Assembly: GCA_018400395.1 (NCBI GenBank) | Contig: JAGYMN010000034.1 | Span: 1 to 12,483 of the forward strand | Source of the DNA: Actinomycetota bacterium | Lineage (GTDB): Bacteria; Actinomycetota; Humimicrobiia; Humimicrobiales; Humimicrobiaceae | Reading direction: 5' to 3' | DNA: 12,483 nt | Shown: positions 6,524-12,483 of the stretch, in pieces | Layout of the letters: each line of letters begins with the position of its first letter | Position numbering within the stretch: the stretch's first letter is position 1 | The notes under the pieces: generated by a model | The model's input: only the letters and a program-made list of their open reading frames with translations | Told to the model about the DNA's origin: nothing | Database searches by the model: none | Made by a program: the position numbers and the translations under genes

Positions 6524-7912
6524 ATGCACGAAGTAATTATGCCAAAACTGGGTCTTACAATGGAATCCGGGAAAATAGAAAAATGGCATAAAAAAGAAGG
6601 CGATAAGGTTGCCGAAGGAGATGTTCTTTTCGAAGTTATGACAGATAAAGTTTCTCTTGAAGTAGAATCTTATAACTCGGGGATATTAAAAAAGATAATC
6701 AAAGGTGAAGGGGAAGAAGTACCTGTAACAGAAATTGTTGCATATATAGGTTCAGAGGATGAGGAATTTACTGAGCCTGTCTCAAAGGCGCCTGAAGAAG
6801 ATACGGGAAAGAGGAAGCCCGAAGCAGCCGTAAAAGAAACTGAAGAAACAGCTGCGATGGAAGATGAAGAAGAAATAATAGAAGGAGAAGGTAAGATAAA
6901 AATATCGCCCCTTGCCAGGAAAATAGCCAGTGAAAATGATGTAGATATATCTATGGTAAAAGGATCTGGACCGAGGGGGAGAATAGTAAAGAAAGACATA
7001 GAAGAGCATATAGCTTCAGAAGGCAGCATTAAGGAAGAAAAGATTAAGATATCACCCCGTGCCAGAAAGAAGGCAAAAGAACTGGGAATTGACTGGAAGT
7101 CTGAAAAAATCAAAGGAAGCGGGCCAGGGGGCAGGATTGTAGAAAGTGATATATTATCCTACAGTAAAAAAGTGCCCGAAAAGGCTGAGGTGACCGGAGA
7201 AGCTGCTCCAGGAAAATTAAGGATAAGTTCAAAAACAGAGCTTACAGGTATGAGAAAAGTAATTGCCGGGCGGATGAGCCTTTCAAAATCCACCATCCCC
7301 CACATAGTGCTCAATGCAAAAGCAGATGTCACAGATTTTATTAAATTCAGGGAACAGCTGAAAGAAATGAGTCTAAAAAAATATGATATAAAGATTACTT
7401 TTACTGATTTGATACTCAAGGCAGCAGCTATGGCGCTGAAAGAAAATATTGGAGTAAATTCTACGCTTCAGAAAAATGAATATATAATATATGAAGATAT
7501 AAATGTAGGGATGGCTATTGCTGTAGAAGAAGGGCTTATTGTACCTACAATATTTTCCTGTGATAAGCTTAAAATTGTCGAAATAGCAAAAAAGAGGGTA
7601 GATCTTATAGAGAAGGCAAAGAATAATAAGCTTTCACTTAATGAGATAGAAGGCGGAACATTCACTGTAACCAATCTGGGCATGTTCGGCGTAAGAAACT
7701 TTTCTGCAATCATAAATCCTCCCCAGGCAGCTATTCTGGCAGTAGGGGAAATATACCAGGAACCGGCGGCAGTTGAAGAAAAAGTTCAGATAAGATCCTT
7801 TATGGATATATCTGTTTCATGCGACCACAGGATAGTGGACGGGGCAAAAGGTGCAAGATTCCTGCAGGATTTTGTAGAGCTGATTGAGAATCCTGCCATG
7901 CTTGTCATATAA
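6524..7912 (+). CDS. Dihydrolipoamide acyltransferase (E2) with two subunit-binding domains
   Basis: The 462-residue E2 core enzyme moves the acyl group from lipoamide to CoA. The single lipoyl domain (1-76) has K42 in EVMTDKVSLEVES as the lipoylation site. An acidic linker (77-123) replaces the usual Ala-Pro-rich one. Two peripheral subunit-binding domains follow: KIKISPLARKIA to GPRGRIVKKDI (about 124-163) and KIKISPRARKKA to GPGGRIVESDI (about 173-213). The catalytic domain (about 230-462) ends with SCDHRIVDGAKGARFL, where H435 and D439 are the catalytic pair of DHxxxDG. Most bacterial E2 proteins carry one binding domain, so the tandem copy is notable. The ribosome site AGGGGGAG is five bases from the ATG. 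Neighbouring E1 genes and the later E3 gene supply the partners. Substrate (acetyl or other acyl) is unresolved. Confidence 0.94.
   Translation: MHEVIMPKLGLTMESGKIEKWHKKEGDKVAEGDVLFEVMTDKVSLEVESYNSGILKKIIKGEGEEVPVTEIVAYIGSEDEEFTEPVSKAPEEDTGKRKPEAAVKETEETAAMEDEEEIIEGEGKIKISPLARKIASENDVDISMVKGSGPRGRIVKKDIEEHIASEGSIKEEKIKISPRARKKAKELGIDWKSEKIKGSGPGGRIVESDILSYSKKVPEKAEVTGEAAPGKLRISSKTELTGMRKVIAGRMSLSKSTIPHIVLNAKADVTDFIKFREQLKEMSLKKYDIKITFTDLILKAAAMALKENIGVNSTLQKNEYIIYEDINVGMAIAVEEGLIVPTIFSCDKLKIVEIAKKRVDLIEKAKNNKLSLNEIEGGTFTVTNLGMFGVRNFSAIINPPQAAILAVGEIYQEPAAVEEKVQIRSFMDISVSCDHRIVDGAKGARFLQDFVELIENPAMLVI
6896..7162 (+). repeat. Tandem duplication of the peripheral subunit-binding domain in E2
   Basis: The two copies (about 6896-7012 and 7043-7162) encode domains sharing roughly 23 of 40 residues by hand alignment. 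Shared blocks are KIKISP, ARK, KGSGP and GRIV. The second copy has two extra residues before KGSGP. Divergence suggests an old duplication kept by selection rather than a recent slip. Confidence 0.8.
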
Positions 7913-7948
7913 CAATTTGGTTTTTACCGTAACAGGCAGTTTTGATAT

Positions 7949-8290
7949 ATGAAGGATGAAGAGACAAAAATTTTATTGTTCTGTGTAAACTGTAATAAGG
8001 AAACCCAGCACACTGTTCACTACATCGGGAGCTACCTTAAAAGCATAACCTGTGACAGGTGCCACGAGAAAATAGAGATAGACAGGAGGCACCTGAGGAC
8101 AGTCTTTGCCGAGGATTTTATAAACAGGATACTTACCAAACCGCACCGTATTACTGAAGACATGAAGAAGGCTGTAGCAACGCTTATGCCTTTCTTTCCC
8201 AGAAGGCTTATCCGTGAACCGCTAAAGGTATTAAAAGAAATATATGATATATTGAAAAAAGAGAACGGAGAAAAAGTCAGGAAGGACTGA
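7949..8290 (+). CDS. Small zinc-ribbon protein of unknown function ('bh protein'-like)
   Basis: The 113-residue protein has a four-cysteine zinc-ribbon at its N-terminus: CVNC (C12, C15) and CDRC (C35, C38), separated by a beta-rich segment. The C-terminal half is basic and helical (TKPHRITEDMKK, then FFPRRLIREPLKVLKEI). From memory it resembles a family annotated only as 'bh protein' in low-GC Gram-positives, which shares CxNCxKET, KP-R-T and the P-R-I-P pattern; this needs a search. It follows E2 by 36 bases in the same direction with no terminator, so it is probably co-transcribed with the dehydrogenase. The ribosome site is weak. A role in expression or assembly of the complex is possible but unproved. 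The gene itself is credible because of the metal site and codon use. Confidence 0.8.
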   Translation: MKDEETKILLFCVNCNKETQHTVHYIGSYLKSITCDRCHEKIEIDRRHLRTVFAEDFINRILTKPHRITEDMKKAVATLMPFFPRRLIREPLKVLKEIYDILKKENGEKVRKD

Positions 8291-8315
8291 TATTTCATGA
8301 TATCTCCCTGGTTTT

Positions 8316-9005
8316 TTATATTTCAACAGATATGTCAAATACCTTTTCGAAGCTTTCAAGGACCTGTTCTTTGACATTATTTATCGGAATATCTTTTTGA
8401 AGAATTTCAAACATTGATGTCTGCGGAAAATCTTTAAGACCGCAGGCAATAATATGTTTGAAATATGATAGGTCTATGTTTACATTGAGAGAAAAGCCGT
8501 GCATGCTTATCCATTTCCTTGCACGGAGCCCGATGGATGCTATCTTTTTATTTTTAATGAATACACCCCTATGTTTTTCCACTCTTCTGCCTGAAATTCC
8601 AAAGTAAAGAAGTGTATTTATGATCACGTTTTCCAGGTTATATACAAAAAGAGGAAGGTCTTTTTTAAAAAAATTAAGGTTAAATACAGGGTAACAGATC
8701 AACTGGCCCGGCCCATGCAGGGTAATATCCCCGCCCCTGTTTGAATTTATAAGTTCAATACCATGTTTTTTAAGTGCTGATTCAGATGTCAGCAGGTTTT
8801 TTACGCTGCAGTTACTTCCTATTGTAATAACAGGCGGGTGCTCCATTAGAAGAATAGCACCTTTTAAGCTGCTTTTGTATATTTCACCGGTAAGTGCATT
8901 CTGAAATTCAAAGGCATCACTGTAAGGCATTATCCCCGAATCCAGCACAGGTATTTTTCCTGAATCCATCCTGCCTATCAAACTCTTAAGATGATTATTT
9001 TCCAT
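8316..9005 (-). CDS. lipB: Lipoyl(octanoyl) transferase LipB
   Basis: LipB transfers octanoate from acyl-carrier protein to lipoyl domains; LipA then adds sulfur. The 229-residue protein shows the family blocks EHPPVITIG (55-63), RGGDITLHGPGQLICYP (90-106), KKIASIGLRARKWISMHG (153-170) and ACGLKDFPQTSM (187-198). The catalytic pair is C188 and K154, equivalent to C169 and K135 of the E. coli enzyme. The first ATG lacks a ribosome site. Met13 (ATG at 8967-8969), behind AGGCAGG, would give a more usual length of 217 residues and is a fair alternative start. The gene converges on the zinc-ribbon gene (25-base gap) and diverges from E3, so it lies inside the dehydrogenase cluster but on the other strand. 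Its expected substrate is K42 of the E2. LipA is not present here. Confidence 0.95.
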   Translation of the reverse strand: MENNHLKSLIGRMDSGKIPVLDSGIMPYSDAFEFQNALTGEIYKSSLKGAILLMEHPPVITIGSNCSVKNLLTSESALKKHGIELINSNRGGDITLHGPGQLICYPVFNLNFFKKDLPLFVYNLENVIINTLLYFGISGRRVEKHRGVFIKNKKIASIGLRARKWISMHGFSLNVNIDLSYFKHIIACGLKDFPQTSMFEILQKDIPINNVKEQVLESFEKVFDISVEI

Positions 9006-9046
9006 AATTTTTATACAGTATATTTAAAAACCGGCGGATTTGAAAG

Positions 9047-9084
9047 TCCTGTAGGTATTAAGCTGATTATAATATTATACAGGA
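9047..9084. promoter_or_regulatory. Inverted repeat in the lipB / E3 divergent spacer
   Basis: TCCTGTA (9047-9053) and TACAGGA (9078-9084) are perfect 7-base arms, 24 bases apart. They enclose TATAAT on the plus strand (9068-9073) and ATTATA, which reads TATAAT on the minus strand (9066-9071 and 9074-9079). No good -35 partner was found in either direction. Another TATAAT (plus, 9127-9132) also lacks a clear -35. The site may control lipB, E3 or both; confidence is low. Confidence 0.3.
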
Positions 9085-9225
9085 TTATATATTTTCAAAA
9101 GAATTATTTTTAATGTTTTTAGACCATATAATCCAATTGCTATTCTGACAGTGGTTAATATTTCAAAAGACTGGAAATGCAAATATTAAAAATGTATATT
9201 TTCTAACTTAAAAAGGAGGGGCAAA

Positions 9226-10620
9226 ATGACAGATAAAAAATTCGATGTTGCTGTACTGGGAGGGGGGCCCGGGGGATATGTGGGCGCAATAAGGGCTGCT
9301 AAGCTGGGACTTAAAGTCGCAGTTGTAGAAAAGGAACATCTTGGAGGGGTATGCCTGAACTGGGGATGTATTCCTACAAAAGCGCTCTATCATGTAGCTG
9401 TGACAATTGATGAAATAAAAAAAGCATCCATTTTTGGAATTAAAGTGGGAAAACCGGAACTTGATTTTTCAAAAGCTATGGCCAGAAAAAATGAAGTTAT
9501 AAAGATGCAGAGAAAAGGGCTCGCATTTCATTTTAATAGGAATGGGATAGAATTAATAAGCGGAGAGGGCAAGCTGGTTTCTTCTGATACAATTTCAGTA
9601 AAGACCGCCAGCGGTAAAAATATTTCTCTATCGGCCAAAAACATAATCATCGCAACCGGGTCTTCGGCAAAAAATATTCCACCGTTTGACATCGCTGCTG
9701 AGGGGGTTATGGATAATATCGGGATACTCTCGCTGGAAAAGCTTCCCCGGTCCCTTCTTATAGTTGGGGGAGGAGTAGTTGGATCAGAATTTGCTAATAT
9801 ATTTGCTACCTTTGGAACAAGGGTAACCATTGTCGAACTTCTTCCGAGGATACTGAATACGGAGGATGAAGAAGTATCAAAAGTTATTGACAGGGTTTTT
9901 AGAAAAAAGGCAATAGAAATATATACTTCTACCAGGGTCGAAGAATCCAGAAAGGAAGGAGACAAATTTAAAGTGAAGCTTTCAGGAGGAGAGAAAATTG
10001 AGGCAGAAAATATACTTATATCTGTAGGAAGAGGTCCTAATTCTTCAGGCATAGGCCTTGAGGACGCAGGAGTTGAAACTGATGAAAAGGGGCATATAAA
10101 GACAGATGACAAAATGCGTACCAGCATACCGAATATTTATGGTGTCGGAGATGTAACCGGGCGTTTTCAGCTTGCGCATGTGGCATCTGAGGAAGGGAAG
10201 ATTGCAGCAGAGGTAATTTCCGGGCAGGATAAATCAATGGACTACTCTGTTATACCATGGGCTGTATTTACCTCCCCTGAAATTGGAACTGTCGGACTTA
10301 ACAGAGCCCAGGCTGAAGAAAAGGGTTACTCAATATGTATGGGTAGTTTCCCATTTTCCAATAGCGGAAAAGCATATATCACCGGTGAAACAGATGGTTT
10401 TATAAACATAATTACAGATAAGCAAACCGGGGAGATACTCGGCGCACAGATGATAGGGCCAAGAGCGTCTGACCTGATTCATGAAGTAGCAGTGGCAATG
10501 AAAGGGGAGATACTGGTTGATGATCTTTCAGCAACAGTACATACCCACCCAACTTTTTCAGAGGCAGTTATGGAAGCGGCAGAAGATTGTTTTGGGATTG
10601 CTACACATAAATCAAAATAA
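9226..10620 (+). CDS. lpdA: Dihydrolipoyl dehydrogenase (E3)
   Basis: The 464-residue FAD flavoprotein reoxidises dihydrolipoamide on E2 and reduces NAD+. The FAD-binding GGGPGG (12-17) is followed by the redox disulfide GGVCLNWGCIPTKAL (C43 and C48). ATGS (143-146) and the NAD-binding GGGVVGSE (181-188) follow. The dimer interface ends with HTHPTFSEAVMEAAEDC, where H441 and E446 form the catalytic dyad. There is no N-terminal lipoyl domain, unlike some acetoin-complex E3 proteins. The start is fixed by AAAGGAGGGGCAAA directly before the ATG, the best ribosome site in the window. The gene lies outside the E1-E2 run, behind the convergent lipB, and has its own 220-base upstream spacer. It probably serves the complex encoded upstream, and could also serve a glycine cleavage system elsewhere. 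Confidence 0.97.
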   Translation: MTDKKFDVAVLGGGPGGYVGAIRAAKLGLKVAVVEKEHLGGVCLNWGCIPTKALYHVAVTIDEIKKASIFGIKVGKPELDFSKAMARKNEVIKMQRKGLAFHFNRNGIELISGEGKLVSSDTISVKTASGKNISLSAKNIIIATGSSAKNIPPFDIAAEGVMDNIGILSLEKLPRSLLIVGGGVVGSEFANIFATFGTRVTIVELLPRILNTEDEEVSKVIDRVFRKKAIEIYTSTRVEESRKEGDKFKVKLSGGEKIEAENILISVGRGPNSSGIGLEDAGVETDEKGHIKTDDKMRTSIPNIYGVGDVTGRFQLAHVASEEGKIAAEVISGQDKSMDYSVIPWAVFTSPEIGTVGLNRAQAEEKGYSICMGSFPFSNSGKAYITGETDGFINIITDKQTGEILGAQMIGPRASDLIHEVAVAMKGEILVDDLSATVHTHPTFSEAVMEAAEDCFGIATHKSK

Positions 10621-10655
10621 AAGATATAAATAAATTTTAGGAAAAAGGAAAACTT

Positions 10656-11447
10656 TTGTATAGATTAATAGCTACCGACGTAGACGGTACCCTTCTTGAT
10701 GAAAACTCACGGATAACAGAGCTCAACATGAAAGCCCTGCTGGAATGCAAAAAACATGGAATAGGGATCGTTCTAGCTACGGGCAAGACACTGGATTCAA
10801 TAAAACACCTGGTAGAAAGCATGGCACTAAAGCTTCCTCAGATAGTACTCAACGGCAGCATTATTATCACCCCGGAAGCTGATATAATACATTCGATAAA
10901 AATAGATAAGGCATTATATTATGAAATAATAAAATTAATTAAAGATAATGGCTATCCGCCTGTCGTAGCACTGGACAATGGTAAGCTTTACCTTGAAGGC
11001 TATCATCCTGATCTGAGGCACCTGGATAATATGGGCGAGAGATTTATCAGGGTAGAAAGCATCGAAAGCCAGTTCTTTGCGGAGAATGCAGTTGATATTT
11101 TTACACCGATAAAAATGTCAAATCCTCTTGAAGGAATATTAAGGAAAAAATATTCGGGTAAGCTTCAATTTACAAGATCTGGTGAATATTTTTTTGATAT
11201 ACTAAACATCGAAGCCACTAAAGGCAATGCACTTATTTCAATAATAAATAACCTGGGTATTGGCAGAAAAGAAGTGGCGGTATTCGGGGACAGCCCTAAT
11301 GATTTGTCTATGTTTGATATAGCAGGTCTGAGAATAGCTGTAAAAAATTCCTATGCAGAGGTTATAAAAGAGGCTGATATAATAACTGATGAAAACTATA
11401 AATCAGGTCTCGGGAAGGCCATATTTAAGTATATACTTACAGATTGA
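10656..11447 (+). CDS. HAD-superfamily phosphatase, Cof/YbiV-like
   Basis: The 263-residue protein is a haloacid dehalogenase-type hydrolase of the Cof subfamily, which dephosphorylates sugar phosphates or small phosphorylated metabolites. Motif I is TDVDGTLLD (D8 nucleophile, D10 acid/base). Motif II is LATGKT with T42. Motif III is K189 in ATKGNAL. Motif IV is GDSPNDLSMF with D212 and D216. The cap domain between about 85 and 185 is the C2 type. The start is TTG with AAAGGAAAA just upstream; no closer ATG gives the intact DVDGT motif. It follows E3 by 35 bases and is likely in the same transcript. The natural substrate cannot be told from sequence. Proximity to PTS and dehydrogenase genes makes a sugar phosphate plausible, but that is inference. 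Confidence 0.93.
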   Translation: MYRLIATDVDGTLLDENSRITELNMKALLECKKHGIGIVLATGKTLDSIKHLVESMALKLPQIVLNGSIIITPEADIIHSIKIDKALYYEIIKLIKDNGYPPVVALDNGKLYLEGYHPDLRHLDNMGERFIRVESIESQFFAENAVDIFTPIKMSNPLEGILRKKYSGKLQFTRSGEYFFDILNIEATKGNALISIINNLGIGRKEVAVFGDSPNDLSMFDIAGLRIAVKNSYAEVIKEADIITDENYKSGLGKAIFKYILTD

Positions 11448-11505
11448 ATAAGATTTTAGGCCAAAAAGTATTATTAGAAGATTAATACATATAATTTAAA
11501 ATGTT

Positions 11506-11533
11506 TTGACATCGCCGTTTTTTATGCTAGAAT
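11506..11533 (+). promoter_or_regulatory. Near-consensus extended -10 promoter
   Basis: A perfect -35 TTGACA (11506-11511) and -10 TAGAAT (11528-11533), with a TGC immediately before it forming an extended -10, are 16 bases apart. Transcription should start near 11540, about 50 bases before the ATG at 11590. It is the strongest promoter match I found in the window. Confidence 0.7.
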
Positions 11534-11589
11534 TAAGATTCATGACATTTATAATTAAACATTTATTATAAATCTATTAATAAAGACCT

Positions 11590-11961
11590 ATGGATAACAA
11601 TGGCACAGTAGCGTTAACCAAAAAGGTCATCTTAACTTCATCTAAGCCTGTAACCAAAGAGGATTTCATCAAGAAGATTGGTGAAATAACCAGGAACATA
11701 ATTGAATTTCTGAATAAAAATGGCTGCAGAAAGATAGCCCATATAAAATTTATATCTACTACAAATGGAGAAGACTATCTGCACTACAGTGTCCAGGATA
11801 TAAACAGGGAACCGAAAATACAGGGGATACTGCAAAAGACTTTTGAAAAAATAAAAATCACCCTTAATATAATTGAATTTGGTGTGGGTCGTGATGATAT
11901 AAACAGTAAAGTAGATCGTGAAATCAGAAACATCCAGGATTATTTTTCGAGTTTAAAGTAA
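11590..11961 (+). CDS. Hypothetical protein, 123 residues
   Basis: The product was not recognised. It is a soluble alpha/beta protein with no signal peptide or membrane segment. A helical N-terminal half (TKEDFIKKIGEITRNIIEFLNKN) leads to beta-strand-like KIAHIKFIST and a middle part with HYSVQDINREPKIQG. IKITLNIIEFGVG is another strand-like stretch, and the C-terminus VDREIRNIQDYFSSLK is a likely amphipathic helix. A single cysteine (C46) is present and no metal or nucleotide motif is visible. The near-consensus promoter at 11506-11533 drives it alone, while the ribosome site before the ATG is poor. It ends two bases from the stop of the convergent peptidase gene. Codon use matches the neighbours. 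A stably expressed accessory protein is possible, but no function is claimed. Confidence 0.7.
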   Translation: MDNNGTVALTKKVILTSSKPVTKEDFIKKIGEITRNIIEFLNKNGCRKIAHIKFISTTNGEDYLHYSVQDINREPKIQGILQKTFEKIKITLNIIEFGVGRDDINSKVDREIRNIQDYFSSLK

Positions 11962-11963
11962 TT

Positions 11964-12483
11964 TCAATATAATATAAAATCTTTTTTAATATATTCCATT
12001 ATTAAAAATCTTGATATGCTTGAATAGTCTATTTCCATTAGTTTAACCGGATCAAGGTATGCACCATTGTATATAACACCAAAGTGAAGATGACATTCCG
12101 GGCTTGAAGGATCGTCAAAACCCCCCGCTGAAGCTATTATATCTCCCTGTCTAATAATGTCACCTTTATTTACATATATATTTTGAAGGTTAAGATATGT
12201 AGTTCTTATTTTGGAATTATGCCTGATCACGACTGTACGTCCTCCAGTAGGAGAAATTCCTATATATGAAACTTCACCATTTCCGGCAGCTGAAATCCTG
12301 TCCCCCTGTTTACAGGATATGTCAATTCCAGTATGTCTATAGAATTCTGACTTTTCAATATCATAATAAATCTCTCTAAACCCCTTTATTACTTTTCCGT
12401 TAATGGGATATACAAATGGTTTTTGATATGAATCTGAGCCATAGGGATATGCAGAAATAGGTGAAGGTAGTAAAAATAATGTT
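11964..12483 (-). CDS. M23-family peptidase domain protein, partial (N-terminus beyond the window)
   Basis: The open frame runs leftward from the window edge to the stop at 11964-11966, giving 172 visible residues. The true start lies outside. An internal GTG at 12228-12230 is not the start, because the metal ligands lie upstream of it. The lysostaphin-type zinc site is present: HTGID (visible residues 50-54) gives H50 and D54, and HLHFG (131-135) gives H131 and H133. M23 enzymes cleave peptidoglycan cross-bridges, usually outside the membrane. The usual YxHL motif reads YLNL here, so the histidine of that motif is Asn at visible residue 98. The end AYLDPVKLM and the RTTY segment recall an M23 subgroup I know from Actinobacteria. 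The protein may be catalytic with altered geometry or an inactive scaffold. Confidence 0.85.
   Translation of the reverse strand, partial: TLFLLPSPISAYPYGSDSYQKPFVYPINGKVIKGFREIYYDIEKSEFYRHTGIDISCKQGDRISAAGNGEVSYIGISPTGGRTVVIRHNSKIRTTYLNLQNIYVNKGDIIRQGDIIASAGGFDDPSSPECHLHFGVIYNGAYLDPVKLMEIDYSSISRFLIMEYIKKDFILY

Noticed and set aside
6670..7113. Minus-strand frame (147 codons) opposite E2
   Set aside because: Shadow of the acidic, lysine-rich E2 linker and binding domains; low complexity and rich in Ser, Phe and Ile.
8289..8304. GATAT-ATATC hairpin between the convergent zinc-ribbon gene and lipB
   Set aside because: Five A-T-rich pairs only, not adjacent to a convincing T-run on either strand.
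9528..10127. Long minus-strand reading frame (199 codons) inside the E3 gene
   Set aside because: It is antisense to the well-supported dihydrolipoyl dehydrogenase, has no recognisable domain and is serine/proline-rich in the way expected of a shadow frame.
11468..11488. GTATTA / TAATAC stem-loop after the HAD gene as a terminator
   Set aside because: Six weak base pairs with a nine-base loop and no T-run directly after it.
11964..12230. Treating the M23 gene as starting at the GTG at 12228-12230
   Set aside because: The same frame stays open to the window edge and the upstream part holds HTGID, the essential zinc ligands. The gene is therefore partial, not a short protein.

Overview
The window comes from an AT-rich bacterium. 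Arginine is mostly AGA/AGG and isoleucine is often ATA. Several genes have strong Shine-Dalgarno sites (for example those of the E2 and E3 genes), and recognisable sigma70/sigmaA-type promoters occur. The mix of Gat-type PTS, SorC regulator, Cof-type HAD phosphatase and M23 endopeptidase points to a Gram-positive-like lineage. The sequence alone does not fix the phylum. The partial M23 protein resembles a subgroup I associate with Actinobacteria, which is only a weak hint. I saw no rRNA, tRNA, CRISPR array, insertion sequence or phage gene.

Layout. (1) 77-496, minus: an Rrf2/IscR-type regulator with three conserved cysteines. (2) 831-1313, plus: an unrecognised protein with one membrane segment, meeting the next gene end to end. 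(3) 1318-3035, minus: a two-gene PTS operon, an EIIA of the fructose/mannitol fold followed by a galactitol-type EIIC, with no EIIB visible. (4) 3036-3360: a divergent control region with a good promoter and two palindromes. (5) 3361-8290, plus: SorC-family regulator, E1 alpha, E1 beta and E2 of an acetoin/pyruvate dehydrogenase-type complex, then a small zinc-ribbon protein. (6) 8316-9005, minus: lipB octanoyltransferase. (7) 9226-11447, plus: dihydrolipoyl dehydrogenase (E3) and a HAD phosphatase. (8) 11590-11961, plus: an orphan protein behind a near-consensus promoter. (9) 11964 to the window edge, minus: an M23 peptidase, cut by the edge.

The core is a complete set for one 2-oxoacid/acetoin dehydrogenase complex: E1 alpha, E1 beta, E2 and E3, plus LipB to start lipoylation of E2. 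LipA is not in the window. A SorC-type regulator, a family that normally senses phosphorylated sugars, sits one base upstream of E1 alpha and diverges from the PTS genes. My inference is that it ties sugar uptake to decarboxylation of pyruvate or acetoin.

The features most worth a second look are the tandem subunit-binding domains in E2, the PTS pair without EIIB, the SorC-controlled dehydrogenase operon with its candidate operator, and the conserved-looking zinc-ribbon gene inside the cluster. I found no clearly new multi-gene system. The novelty, if any, lies in this combination.
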